Shown: positions 19,929 to 28,475 of the stretch, in pieces
Layout of the letters: each line of letters starts with the position of its first letter
Numbering within the stretch: position 1 is the stretch's first letter
Source of the DNA: Prolixibacter bellariivorans ATCC BAA-1284
GTDB taxonomy: Bacteria > Bacteroidota > Bacteroidia > Bacteroidales > Prolixibacteraceae
Assembly (NCBI RefSeq): GCF_000621705.1
Contig: NZ_JHXO01000005.1
Location: 248,001-312,000, forward strand
DNA: 64,000 bases
Reading direction: 5' to 3'
Notes under the pieces: model-generated
The model's input: the letters and a program-made list of their open reading frames with translations, nothing else
Told to the model about the DNA's origin: nothing
Database searches by the model: none
Program-made: the position numbers and the translations under genes

Positions 19929-20645
19929 TTACTTGTTTTCCGGTAACTCCGGAAATTGAAAGCTGACATATCCGCGGGCTGGCCAGATTTCAAGAATATT
20001 ACTTAGCTCCAATGAGTAAGGCTCGAATTCCGGATTATCGGAATGGAATTCGAGCAGATGCTCTTTATCCCCTTTATAAAGTCTTTTGAATACAATGCCG
20101 TCGTCACGGGTAGCTACCACATAAAGTGCTCCCGGACGAATGAGCGTCCAATCCTGCAAATATTCACAAATGATGTATGATCCGGGTAGTACCGGAAGCA
20201 TACTTTCTCCTTCAATCTGGAAAACCCGGTAGGTACGCTCAGCCGATAGTTCGGGAAACGGCATGGCAAAGTGTGAAAGTCCGGCGATAAATGTCGTGTC
20301 GGAATGACCGCGAACGTAACCGGCAACTGCTTTGACGGGAACCAGCGAAACCTTCTCACGTTGATTTTCTTCATTCACCATAATGGGCAGAACCCTTATT
20401 CTTGAGCCGTTCAGATTTTCGGGAATGCTTCCCGCCTGACTTTCCAAATCGGTATCTAATAACTCATCCAGCGAATAATTGAAGACTTCAGCCAGCTTTC
20501 GCAGATTGTTGACGCGGGGTAGGGAAGTCCCTTTCTCAATGGCTCGGATGGTGGAAACGCTGAGTTCTGCCTTTGCCGCCAGCTGGCGTTGCGACATGGT
20601 TCTTCTTCCCCTGAGGTATTTAATATTGTTGGCTAAATGGTGCAT
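19929..20645 (-). CDS. XRE-family repressor with S24 (LexA-like) peptidase domain
   Basis: A 238-residue regulator with an N-terminal helix-turn-helix (LRGRRTMSQRQLAAKAELSV) and a C-terminal S24 domain. The catalytic Ser lies in GESMLPVLPGSYIICEYL and the general-base Lys in DGIVFKRLYKG, the two residues needed for self-cleavage in LexA and CI-type repressors. A self-cleaving repressor placed head to head with dinB, about 140 bp away, suggests control of the polymerase by DNA damage; this is inference. An inverted repeat overlaps the dinB promoter region. Confidence 0.88.
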   Translation of the reverse strand: MHHLANNIKYLRGRRTMSQRQLAAKAELSVSTIRAIEKGTSLPRVNNLRKLAEVFNYSLDELLDTDLESQAGSIPENLNGSRIRVLPIMVNEENQREKVSLVPVKAVAGYVRGHSDTTFIAGLSHFAMPFPELSAERTYRVFQIEGESMLPVLPGSYIICEYLQDWTLIRPGALYVVATRDDGIVFKRLYKGDKEHLLEFHSDNPEFEPYSLELSNILEIWPARGYVSFQFPELPENK

Positions 20646-20749
20646 CGTTTTCAGAATTTAAAAGGCTGACAAAAGTAGTGCTTGCTGTTTGCAATGCCAA
20701 TAAAAATGCCGGTTTTAAAAGTCTGAGATAACAGGGGAAGCTACATTTC

Positions 20750-20783
20750 GGATTTCCCTGTTACATTTGTACGAAGGAAATCC
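20750..20783. promoter_or_regulatory. Inverted repeat overlapping the dinB promoter region, candidate S24-repressor operator
   Basis: GGATTTCC at 20750-20757 and its exact complement GGAAATCC at 20776-20783 are separated by 18 bp. The spacer contains TACATTTG (20762-20769), a -7-like TAnnTTTG element, and the right arm ends 4 bp before the dinB ATG. Binding there would block transcription of dinB. Confidence 0.5.
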
Positions 20784-20787
20784 TGTT

Positions 20788-21861
20788 ATGGAACCGGTCA
20801 GGAAAATTATCCATATCGACATGGACGCATTCTATGCATCAGTAGAGCAACGCGATAATCCCGAATTGCGGGGGAAACCTGTGGCTGTGGGTGGAAGCCG
20901 GCAGCGTGGTGTAGTGGCTGCTGCCAGTTACGAAGCGCGTAAGTTTGGTGTCCGGTCGGCCATGCCCTCTGTTACCGCCTCCCGAAAATGTCCCGGGCTT
21001 ATCTTCATCAAACCGCGATTTGACGCATATCGCCAGGTATCAGAACAAATTCAGTCCATTTTTCACGAATATACCGATCTGGTCGAGCCGCTTTCGCTCG
21101 ACGAGGCTTTCCTGGATGTTACTTTTCATAAAAAGGGAAAACCATCGGCAACCCTAATTGCCCGCGAAATCAAGCAACGGATAAAGGACGAAGTTAACCT
21201 GACCGCATCAGCGGGGGTTTCCTGTAACAAGTTTTTGGCGAAAATTGCGTCTGACTACCGTAAACCGGATGGCATCTTTGTCATTCCGCCGGAAGAGGCC
21301 GAAGCATTTGTAGAGAAACTGGAGATTGATAAATTTTTTGGCGTAGGTAAAGTAACGGCTAGCCGTTTTCATGAAATGGGTATTCATTTTGGGCGTGACC
21401 TGAAAAAACTGGAACGCACTGAGCTCATTCGTTCTTTTGGTAAGGCCGGAAGTTATTACTACGATATCGCCCGTGGCATTGATAACCGGCCGGTAAATCC
21501 AAACCGGGAGCGGAAATCGATTGGTGGGGAGCGTACATTTTCTCAGGATCTTTATGATGCGCAGGAGTTGAAGCACGAATTGGAAATCATTGCCGAAATT
21601 GTCTGGAACCGGGTGAAGAAAAAGCAGGCCATGGGAAAGACGATAACACTCAAGGTGAAATATGCCGATTTCGAACAGATTACCCGAAGTCATACATTTA
21701 GTGGAAATGTTATTGGAATGGAACAACTTTACCGTACCGGCGTTGATCTGTTGCCGTATTACGAAGCAGCTCAGAAAGGTGTGCGCCTCCTGGGATTAAC
21801 GCTATCCAATCTGACCCTTCCGGGAGAAGGAACTCCGGTTCAATTGACGCTGGAATTTTAA
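20788..21861 (+). CDS. dinB: DNA polymerase IV (Y family)
   Basis: A 357-residue Y-family translesion polymerase. The palm motifs are IHIDMDAFYASVEQRDNPEL with the first catalytic Asp and SLDEAFLDVT with the Asp-Glu pair; the steric-gate region and the thumb HhH (VTASRFHEMG) are present, and the little-finger domain is complete. A TTG at 20767 would add seven residues, but MEPVRKIIHIDMDAF at 20788 matches the family and has GAAGGAAATCC in front. It ends 4 bp inside the convergent membrane-protein gene. Adjacent is the S24-type repressor. Confidence 0.95.
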   Translation: MEPVRKIIHIDMDAFYASVEQRDNPELRGKPVAVGGSRQRGVVAAASYEARKFGVRSAMPSVTASRKCPGLIFIKPRFDAYRQVSEQIQSIFHEYTDLVEPLSLDEAFLDVTFHKKGKPSATLIAREIKQRIKDEVNLTASAGVSCNKFLAKIASDYRKPDGIFVIPPEEAEAFVEKLEIDKFFGVGKVTASRFHEMGIHFGRDLKKLERTELIRSFGKAGSYYYDIARGIDNRPVNPNRERKSIGGERTFSQDLYDAQELKHELEIIAEIVWNRVKKKQAMGKTITLKVKYADFEQITRSHTFSGNVIGMEQLYRTGVDLLPYYEAAQKGVRLLGLTLSNLTLPGEGTPVQLTLEF

Positions 21862-23111
21862 TACGAACAGAAAATAATCGGGAAGAAGAATATAACAATG
21901 GCAGCCCATATCAGGTAAACCGGAATATAGGCTGTAATGGCTTTCTCAACAATCCGGGTTTCCCTATCCTGAAATATTACTTGTCCCAACCGTCGCCCGA
22001 TAAATATCAGATGAACGAAAAGCAGCAAATTGATAGCGATAACCGAAAAACGGTTGGGCGTAATACCAAATTCACCAATGCGGTATGTAATGGCGGCTAG
22101 TGCCAGCAGATTGGCAAGGCCGGCCATAATGGTTAGCCCGAACAACATGAACAGATTAAAACGACTTGGTTGCTGTTTCGTTTCGGATAGCGAGAAAGCG
22201 ATGATGGCCGCAACAGCCAGCAGCATCAGATTAAAAAGCAGCAGAAATTCCCGGTCGCTGAATAGATTTGTTCCTGCCCAGGGAATCGCAATGAGATAGG
22301 CGAGCAGCGACAGAAAAACCAGCGGCGTGAAAATCCGGGCAATGATTGGGGCCAGTCGATTCGTGATGTTCGGATAGTGCCGGATGACCCACAAACTGAC
22401 AAGCGGAGCAGAAACAAGGCCAGCCGGAACAATATTTTGCAGGTAAAACTTTTCGATATCGAGGTGGATGACGTTGAAGAGGCCCATGGTTAAACCGGTC
22501 ATGATGCCACCTGCAATCAGAATTAATCCGGTGAGAATAATGATATCTCCGTTGGCCCGGATAAAATCAGCGCGACGCGAATAATCCCTCCGGTAGAAAT
22601 TGATGTAAACCCAGCCAAAAATTCCCCAAAGAAGTACCGGAAAATGGATGTAGGTTAAATTTCTGATGTCTGTACTGAAATTGCCCGGAAAAAGATTAAT
22701 GTAAATGACCGGCACAATCAACAAAGCAGCAACCTGTCCAAACCGACTCTTGCTCCATATTTTTCGGTCGAAAAAAATGTAGATGGTCATGGCGGCGAAA
22801 ACAATAAACGCTGCGTTGGCGGAATAGTAGTCTTCTGTTTTCCGTCCGGCGATGTCGGGAAGTTTTATCAGAAAAATGGCGAAAACAGAGCAAAGAATTA
22901 ATAGCCAAATGCTTTTTCGGTTCTGTTCGCGCTCAGCTGGTGTTTCCGTCTTTTTGAAATCCAAACGGACCATCCAAAATTTAGTACCCGGCTTTTCTGC
23001 AATGTAGGGGTAAAGCTCCCGGAAGGCCTGCTCGAACCGTTTGGGCTCGGTCTGATAAAGTTCTTCCAACTTTTCGGGATTATTCAGGTTGTTATAAATC
23101 GATGTCTTCAC
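21858..23111 (-). CDS. Polytopic membrane protein, possibly DUF4153
   Basis: A 417-residue protein with a soluble N-terminus of about 80 residues (ELYPYIAEKPGTKFWMVRLD) and then about ten hydrophobic segments (for example LLILCSVFAIFLIKLP, VAALLIVPVIYINLFPG, FVHLIFIGRRLGQVIF). The pattern resembles DUF4153 membrane proteins of Bacteroidota. No enzymatic motif is visible. The gene is convergent with dinB and overlaps it by 4 bp. Confidence 0.6.
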   Translation of the reverse strand: MKTSIYNNLNNPEKLEELYQTEPKRFEQAFRELYPYIAEKPGTKFWMVRLDFKKTETPAEREQNRKSIWLLILCSVFAIFLIKLPDIAGRKTEDYYSANAAFIVFAAMTIYIFFDRKIWSKSRFGQVAALLIVPVIYINLFPGNFSTDIRNLTYIHFPVLLWGIFGWVYINFYRRDYSRRADFIRANGDIIILTGLILIAGGIMTGLTMGLFNVIHLDIEKFYLQNIVPAGLVSAPLVSLWVIRHYPNITNRLAPIIARIFTPLVFLSLLAYLIAIPWAGTNLFSDREFLLLFNLMLLAVAAIIAFSLSETKQQPSRFNLFMLFGLTIMAGLANLLALAAITYRIGEFGITPNRFSVIAINLLLFVHLIFIGRRLGQVIFQDRETRIVEKAITAYIPVYLIWAAIVIFFFPIIFCSY

Positions 23112-23257
23112 AGGAACGGTGTTTATTGTTCAGTACGGCATTGTCAGACAACCTGGTTTGGAAAATAGATTGGTGCCTGCTAAGTAAAATTACACGATTC
23201 GTCACTGCAAATCAATCAAAGCACAAAAAATAAAGATATAAATATCCTGTTTTCAGA

Positions 23258-23641
23258 CTACTCGGTAATTTCGATATGGTTTCCATCGGGGTCTAGAATG
23301 ACACTTTCGTAGTATCCGTCACCGGTTACCCGCGGCTCGCCGGCAATCACGTAACCATCGCGGCGCAGTCTTTCGGTGAGTTGATCGACGGTTGCCCGGT
23401 TGCCTACCGAAAAAGCCAGATGCGTAATTCCGGTCAGGTCGGTACTGCCGGAGGATTGACTCATTCCCGGGCGGTACATTAGTTCCATTCGCGGACCTTC
23501 GTCATACGAAAGAAAATACGAGGTAAACTGTTTGGCCGAATTGTGGTATTGTTTTCCGGCTTTTGCCGAGAAATATTTTTCATAGAACGCTTTCATCTCC
23601 TCCAGATGGAGCGTCCAGATGGCAATGTGTTCAATCTTCAT
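23258..23641 (-). CDS. VOC (glyoxalase/bleomycin-resistance fold) protein
   Basis: A 127-residue single VOC domain, the paired beta-alpha-beta-beta-beta fold. The likely metal ligands are His near residue 5 (MKIEHIAIW), His in GITHLAFSVG, and the Glu at the end (DPDGNHIEITE). The substrate cannot be named. It is 11 bp downstream of the diacylglycerol kinase gene on the same strand. Confidence 0.88.
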   Translation of the reverse strand: MKIEHIAIWTLHLEEMKAFYEKYFSAKAGKQYHNSAKQFTSYFLSYDEGPRMELMYRPGMSQSSGSTDLTGITHLAFSVGNRATVDQLTERLRRDGYVIAGEPRVTGDGYYESVILDPDGNHIEITE

Positions 23642-23652
23642 CTATTTTTCAA

Positions 23653-24039
23653 TTACGAAAACAGTGGGAAAATAATTTTGGGAATGAAGATGATCAATCC
23701 GGCGACAAAGGCCGTAATGGCCGCCAACGTAACCGCTGCCGCCGACATATCTTTGATGTCTTTTATCCGCGCATGATATTCCGGCGATACGAAATCGCAA
23801 AGACGTTCCATTACGCTGTTAAATGCTTCGGCCGAAAAAACCAGTCCGCTCACAATGACGATGATGAGCCATTCGGTGGTAGAAAGGCCAACCCACCAAC
23901 CGGCTAACATGACCAAAACGAAGGCAAACAGATGTATCCGGAAATGAACTTCGTTCGCTGCAAGGAGACGTAATCCCCGCCCGGCATGGCCAAAGGCCCG
24001 TTTTCTCCGGACAAAAAAGTTATCGTTCGACTTTTCCAT
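23653..24039 (-). CDS. Diacylglycerol/undecaprenol kinase family protein
   Basis: A 128-residue integral membrane kinase. The conserved helix is SAEAFNSVMERLCDFVS followed by HARIKDIKDMSAAAVTLAA, matching the EAxN...D...KDxxA.AV pattern of DgkA/undecaprenol kinases. Three hydrophobic segments are seen. It likely recycles diacylglycerol or undecaprenol to the phosphate form for envelope synthesis. It lies 6 bp after the DUF2007 gene. Confidence 0.9.
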   Translation of the reverse strand: MEKSNDNFFVRRKRAFGHAGRGLRLLAANEVHFRIHLFAFVLVMLAGWWVGLSTTEWLIIVIVSGLVFSAEAFNSVMERLCDFVSPEYHARIKDIKDMSAAAVTLAAITAFVAGLIIFIPKIIFPLFS

Positions 24040-24045
24040 TTACAA

Positions 24046-24288
24046 CTAGCGGCGGGCTATATCGGTCATGTACTGGTTCACTACTTCGCGGGCTTTTTCC
24101 TCATATTCGCTGGAAACCACCAACCGGATCGAACTTGTCCCTCCGGGGCTCGTGTACCAGGGCACTAAGTTTCCCTGTATTTCATCCTGAACAAATACCT
24201 CGATCTCCGCATTTTCCAGCAGACTTTTCACCAGACCGGCTTCCCAACTGGTTCCGGCAAATATTTCAACGGCTTTTATATCATTCAT
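24046..24288 (-). CDS. DUF2007 family signal-transducing protein
   Basis: An 80-residue protein beginning MNDIKAVEIFAGTSWEAGL, with VKSLLENAEIEVFVQDE and a C-terminal YEEKAREVVNQYM helix. This is the DUF2007 fold (PII-like, putative signal transducer). It heads the gene run leading to the kinase and the VOC gene. Confidence 0.8.
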   Translation of the reverse strand: MNDIKAVEIFAGTSWEAGLVKSLLENAEIEVFVQDEIQGNLVPWYTSPGGTSSIRLVVSSEYEEKAREVVNQYMTDIARR

Positions 24289-24513
24289 GGTTATTGTTTC
24301 TATGATTTGCCATTAAAGTTAGCAGATAATTCATAAAACTCAATTTCTGTGAAGAGAAATGATGAGCCGGCATTTCCCTGATGACAAGGTTCTTTGTTAA
24401 TAAAATATAAAATAGAGGATAATCTGTAGAATATATAAATCATATCACGGATTGTGTAACAGCTAAACCATTGGGTGGCCTTAACTTTGAGGATAAAGTG
24501 AAAGGAGGCTACG
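24289..24513. other. Intergenic stretch between divergent genes
   Basis: No gene is seen. It is AT-rich, with TAACTTTG at 24482-24489 as a possible -7 element for plus-strand transcription; no clear -33 TTTG sits at the right distance. Confidence 0.4.
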
Positions 24514-24558
24514 ATGAAATTGATACTCCATCAAGAACAAAACGGTTGGCATTGGTAA
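24514..24558 (+). CDS. Candidate 14-residue leader peptide
   Basis: ATG at 24514 opens a frame of 14 codons ending with TAA at 24556-24558 (MKLILHQEQNGWHW). It is preceded by AAAGGAGG, a ribosome binding site far stronger than those of most genes in this window. It lies 57 bp upstream of the small Cys-rich membrane protein. The Trp-His-Trp ending would suit an attenuation leader, but no terminator pair was identified. It could also be the remains of a longer gene. Confidence 0.35.
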   Translation: MKLILHQEQNGWHW

Positions 24559-24614
24559 CTATGCTTCACCGGTAGGTAAATCACTGAAAAGTTGAATCAC
24601 TAAAATCAGAAGCC

Positions 24615-24827
24615 ATGTTTCTAAAAATATTTCTCATATCAATTGTACTGGTCGCCATCGTGATGCTGGCGTTGGGAGTGAAAATGCTTTTCGATCCGAA
24701 AGCAACATTTGAGGCTCATTCCTGCTCAATGGATCCCAACGACAGTTCGGAAGGATGCGCCGCCTGTCAGGTGAAAGAAATTACCGATTGCGAAAACAAT
24801 GAACCCAAACAAATCGTATCGAAATAA
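24615..24827 (+). CDS. Small Cys-rich membrane protein
   Basis: A 70-residue protein with one N-terminal membrane segment (FLISIVLVAIVMLALGVKML), a SCSMDPNDSSEGCAACQVKE segment with four Cys, and a fifth Cys in ITDCENN. Similar small proteins with a CSxxDP...GCxxC pattern occur in Bacteroidota near redox or iron genes, but this neighbourhood gives no such hint. Metal or cluster binding is possible and untested. Confidence 0.7.
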   Translation: MFLKIFLISIVLVAIVMLALGVKMLFDPKATFEAHSCSMDPNDSSEGCAACQVKEITDCENNEPKQIVSK

Positions 24828-24848
24828 AGAATTACTGCTGTATCGTTG

Positions 24849-24891
24849 AATCGCTAAATTGAACGGAGGGAGCCTGGAGCGATTTTTTGTT
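24849..24891 (+). terminator. Probable intrinsic terminator
   Basis: AATCGCT (24849-24855) pairs with AGCGATT (24878-24884) over a 22-base loop and is followed by TTTTGTTTT. It would end the small membrane-protein transcript. Confidence 0.5.
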
Positions 24892-25044
24892 TTCGTCAGG
24901 TCAAAACGTATTCTTTTAGAGATACGATGGGAGATTTAACAGAAAGAGCGTTTCCATTTGCAAAATATTTCCGTTCATAAAAAGTCGCAAAGTTGAAACT
25001 TCATTTTGTTAACTTTGTTTACCGTGGTATAATCACAATCACTG

Positions 25045-27669
25045 ATGCAGATAAATTTGAAGAGTGCTCGCTGGCGGCGCGAATTACCGCAAATGACCAT
25101 CACTTTAATACGCGAAAACCGCCGTATTGTCTTTCAGGCCATTTTGGCTTTTCTGTTTATTGGCCTGGCCATTTACTTTGTGAAGCATGAGCGGTCGGAA
25201 TTGGTTCAGATTCGTGAAACATTGGAAAACGCCTCCCGGCTAAAGGTGCTGGCGGGTGTTGTCCTGGCTGCCATCTATATAGTGGTACAAGGACTCATGT
25301 ACTTCTTTAGCTTTCGAAGTGTAAACCAACGCATCACCTTGCGTAGCGCCATGATTTTATTCCTGAAACGCAATTTCGTGAGCGTCTTTTTGCCGGCAGG
25401 CGGAATTTCCTCGCTGGCTTTCTTCACCCGCGACATCGAAGAGCAGCAGGTAACCAAATCGCAGATTCACTTTGCCTCTTCCATTTATGCTTTCGTGGGA
25501 ATTCTGTCGGTGGTAATCGTGGCGGTTCCGGCTATTCTCATTTCAGCCGTTCAACATACCGTCTCATCCGACGAGGTGTACGCCCTGGGTGGTTCCATCT
25601 TATTGATTCTTTTATTTGTCTGGGCTTTCCGCTCCATTGTCAGGAGAGGGAAACTGTATCAGTGGATTGTCAAACTGAGTCCGTCATTCGAGGCTCAGAT
25701 CAACGAAATACTGGCAGTGGCCGTTAACCGGAAAGGCTTTCTGGCCACAGTTATCGTCTCGGTAGTCATCGAATTTATCGGTATTGCTCATCTGCTTATC
25801 GCGATGTGGGCGCTGGGATTGCCCATTTCGATAGAAGCTGCGGTGATGGGCTACATCATATCGGTGCTGTTTCTCATTGCCTCGCCGTTTTTACGCGGCT
25901 TGGGGGCCATTGAGCTTTCGCTGAGTTTCATCCTCGTGCGCTATGGCTATTCACTGACCGATGCTGTTGCGGCCACTTTCCTGTACCGCTTTTTCGAGTT
26001 CTGGCTGATGTTGCTGGCCGGGGCGTTCAGTTTTCTCTTTGTCAGGAATAACCTGATATTGCGTGTGCTGCCGGTATTTCTGACGTTTGCTGTCGGAATT
26101 GTCAACATTGTTTCAGCTTTGACGCCGGCCATTCATAGCCGGGTGTTGTTACTGCGCGATTTTCTGCCGTTGTCGGCTATTCATATTTCCAACGATGCGG
26201 TTTTTGCCGTGGGTTTGATGCTGCTGGTGGTTTCCGCTTTCCTGTTAAAGGGCTCGAAAACGGCCTGGTATATGGCTATGGGGCTGGTCGTGGTTTCCAT
26301 CCTGGGAAACCTGTTCAAAGCCATCGATTACGAAGAGGCAACGCTTTCTGTCTTTTTGTTGATTGCCCTGGTGATTACCCGCAAACAGTACTATGTCCAG
26401 AACAGCGCCCGGTTGGGCCGAATTGGGTTGGCGGCTTCGCTTTTGACCATGCTGGCAGTGATTATTTACGGAGTAGTGGGCTTCTATTTCCTCGACAAAA
26501 CCCGGTTTAATATCGACTTCAGTTTCTCGCAGTCGGTAAGATATACCATCGAAAACTTTTTTCTATATCGCAGCGATATTCTGCATCCGACCGATGCTTA
26601 TGCAAGAGCTTTTCTGCGTTCCATCAATATTTCCGGTTTTCTGTCCATGGCCTTTCTAATCTATTCCCTCATCCGTCCTTACGTGATAGAGGTGGAAATT
26701 GATGAATCGGAGATGGAGAAAGCGAAAAAGCTGGTACAGAAATATGGCCGGTCGCCGCTTGATTATTTCAAGACCTACGCCGACAAACTTTTGTTCTTCC
26801 CGGAAGGGGCTGATGGATTTGTGTCCTATCGGGTGGCCGGCAATTATGCCATGGTGCTGGAAAATCCGGTTTGTGCCAACGATGAGGATATGGCGGTTAT
26901 CATCCTGGCGTTCGAACGGTTTTGTAAAGGCAACGGAATGAAGAGCCTTTATTACCGGGTGCCGGAAGAGAGTTTGCCGGTGTACGAATCGCTCGAACTG
27001 AAATCGCTGAATTTTGGGCAGGAGGCCATCCTGGAGATGGAGACCTTTAATACCGATGGAAAGGAGAAAAAGTCGCTTCGGAACTCGAATAACAAACTGC
27101 GCGATGCCGGGTATACGTTCAAAGTGCATCGTCCTCCGGTGATGGACGGTACATTGCAGAAAATTCATGCCGTGTCGAACGATTGGCTTGACGACAGGGG
27201 TTATGGCGAAATGGTTTTCTCGCAGGGCTTTTTCGATTTTGATGAATTGAAACAGCAGACCATTCTGACCATCGAAAGCCCGGAGGAAAAAGTGATTGCT
27301 TTTGCCAACATCATGCCCGATTATGCGGAAGGTGAGGCCACCTACGATTTAATTCGGAAGACCAAGGACGCGCCCAACGGCACCATCGAGTTCCTGATGG
27401 TGGAAATGTTCTTCTTCCTGAAAAAGGAGGGATTTAAGGCCGTAAATATGGGATTTGCCCCAATGGCCGGCATCGATGCCGGGCGTAATTTCCCCGAGAA
27501 GTCTATCCGCTTTGCGTACGAAAAACTTCGCTCGTTTGCCCACTACAAGGGCTTGAAAAGCTTTAAGGATAAGTTTTCGCCCCGCTGGGTTAACAAGTAC
27601 ATCATCTACAACAACGATTACGATCTGTTTAGCTTGCCGGGCGTTTTACGAAAGGTCATCAAGCCTTAA
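25045..27669 (+). CDS. mprF: Phosphatidylglycerol lysyltransferase-type protein (MprF architecture)
   Basis: An 874-residue bifunctional protein. Residues from about 25 to 560 hold some fourteen membrane segments with the flippase signature region (FLKRNFVSVFLPAGGISSLA and SPFLRGLGAIELSLSFIL). The C-terminal 300 residues form the DUF2156 aminoacyltransferase domain (YYRVPEESLPVYESL, FLMVEMFFFLKKEGFKAVNMG, SFKDKFSPRWVNKYI). The family transfers lysine or another amino acid from tRNA to phosphatidylglycerol and flips the product, which lowers surface charge and gives resistance to cationic peptides. The amino acid used is not predictable. Upstream, TAACTTTG (25010-25017) is a possible -7 element. 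Met17 is an alternative start. Confidence 0.85.
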   Translation: MQINLKSARWRRELPQMTITLIRENRRIVFQAILAFLFIGLAIYFVKHERSELVQIRETLENASRLKVLAGVVLAAIYIVVQGLMYFFSFRSVNQRITLRSAMILFLKRNFVSVFLPAGGISSLAFFTRDIEEQQVTKSQIHFASSIYAFVGILSVVIVAVPAILISAVQHTVSSDEVYALGGSILLILLFVWAFRSIVRRGKLYQWIVKLSPSFEAQINEILAVAVNRKGFLATVIVSVVIEFIGIAHLLIAMWALGLPISIEAAVMGYIISVLFLIASPFLRGLGAIELSLSFILVRYGYSLTDAVAATFLYRFFEFWLMLLAGAFSFLFVRNNLILRVLPVFLTFAVGIVNIVSALTPAIHSRVLLLRDFLPLSAIHISNDAVFAVGLMLLVVSAFLLKGSKTAWYMAMGLVVVSILGNLFKAIDYEEATLSVFLLIALVITRKQYYVQNSARLGRIGLAASLLTMLAVIIYGVVGFYFLDKTRFNIDFSFSQSVRYTIENFFLYRSDILHPTDAYARAFLRSINISGFLSMAFLIYSLIRPYVIEVEIDESEMEKAKKLVQKYGRSPLDYFKTYADKLLFFPEGADGFVSYRVAGNYAMVLENPVCANDEDMAVIILAFERFCKGNGMKSLYYRVPEESLPVYESLELKSLNFGQEAILEMETFNTDGKEKKSLRNSNNKLRDAGYTFKVHRPPVMDGTLQKIHAVSNDWLDDRGYGEMVFSQGFFDFDELKQQTILTIESPEEKVIAFANIMPDYAEGEATYDLIRKTKDAPNGTIEFLMVEMFFFLKKEGFKAVNMGFAPMAGIDAGRNFPEKSIRFAYEKLRSFAHYKGLKSFKDKFSPRWVNKYIIYNNDYDLFSLPGVLRKVIKP

Positions 27670-27818
27670 GAAACTGTTTAAAATGATTCAGGGTGTTATT
27701 CCGAAGTGAAAAAGCTCCGGTTTTCTTCATTTTTGGCTCCCGTTTTGGTCGGAGCAAAACAAAAAATGGAGAAAACTGAGTCATCACAACTTTTCTTCAG
27801 AGAGATTTAAACGGTTTC
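27670..27818. repeat. 149-bp MITE-like palindromic element
   Basis: GAAACTGTTTAAA at 27670-27682 and TTTAAACGGTTTC at 27806-27818 are terminal inverted repeats with one mismatch. Inside, CGGTTTTCTTCATTTTT and AAAAAATGGAGAAAACTG form a second pair of arms around GGCTCC...GGAGC. It contains no gene and starts directly behind the mprF stop codon. On RNA it would fold into a long hairpin and may end transcription of both neighbours. Confidence 0.5.
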
Positions 27819-27823
27819 CAAGT

Positions 27824-28057
27824 TTAGGCCAGCTTATCTATCTTTCCAGCCAGTTCGTGGTCTTTTAAGGTAACATGTCCTTCGCTGTGTGTGGTGAGCA
27901 TGATCTTGACCTTCTTGTAACTGTGAATCAAAATATCGGGATGGTGTTGCATTGCTTCGGCCGGTTCTTTCACGCGGTTCACAAAATCGATGGCTTCCAC
28001 AAAATTGGTGAAAGTAAATTCTTTCTCCAGTTGATTGTTTATCTCTTCCCAGTTCAT
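27824..28057 (-). CDS. 4a-hydroxytetrahydrobiopterin dehydratase (pterin carbinolamine dehydratase)
   Basis: A 77-residue PCD/DCoH-fold protein. The active-site motif AEAMQHHPDI near residue 33 carries the paired His residues followed by Pro, and SHS/THSEGHVTLKDHELA supplies the third His region. The enzyme dehydrates 4a-hydroxytetrahydrobiopterin during aromatic amino acid hydroxylation, but no hydroxylase gene is near. It is shorter than the usual 95-110 residues, as in many Bacteroidota. Confidence 0.88.
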   Translation of the reverse strand: MNWEEINNQLEKEFTFTNFVEAIDFVNRVKEPAEAMQHHPDILIHSYKKVKIMLTTHSEGHVTLKDHELAGKIDKLA

Positions 28058-28192
28058 ACGGCTTTTTATTTTCTCAACGAATCAGGTTGCCCGATTGTTT
28101 CCTGATGTTCCGGTGTACCCCGTTTCTACCATCATATTGTCCTTCACGCGACTTTTGCAGATCATGATATTCATTGCGAAGGGACCGTTTAA

Positions 28193-28394
28193 TTCAGCCC
28201 AATGGCACCGCCTTGGGATATTAGCCCACGAAATGACCGTCGCCCAGTAAGGGCAGGTTAACATGAAATTTATCTCTTTTGAAATGCTCCGCACCATGGC
28301 GGTCGAAACAATATCCTCTTTTCAATCATTACTGTCACGCGACCGCGCCTCTATATTGCATCACGTTTTCCCGGGGCGTTGCCACCGGGCTGAA
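28193..28394. repeat. Relic element with 20-bp imperfect inverted repeats
   Basis: TTCAGCCCAATGGCACCGCC (28193-28212) is matched at 17 of 20 positions by the complement of 28375-28394 (TTCAGCCCGGTGGCAACGCC). Just outside, 28402-28414 is the palindrome GGCCTTTCAGGCC. Such GCC-rich arms are familiar as dispersed intergenic repeats in Bacteroidota, possibly REP-like or transposon remnants. Confidence 0.45.
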
Positions 28395-28475
28395 GTAACC
28401 TGGCCTTTCAGGCCGTACAAAAAGTACATCAAACATTTTCAAAACTATCAAATTGAAAGTCTCCACCAGAATTTC

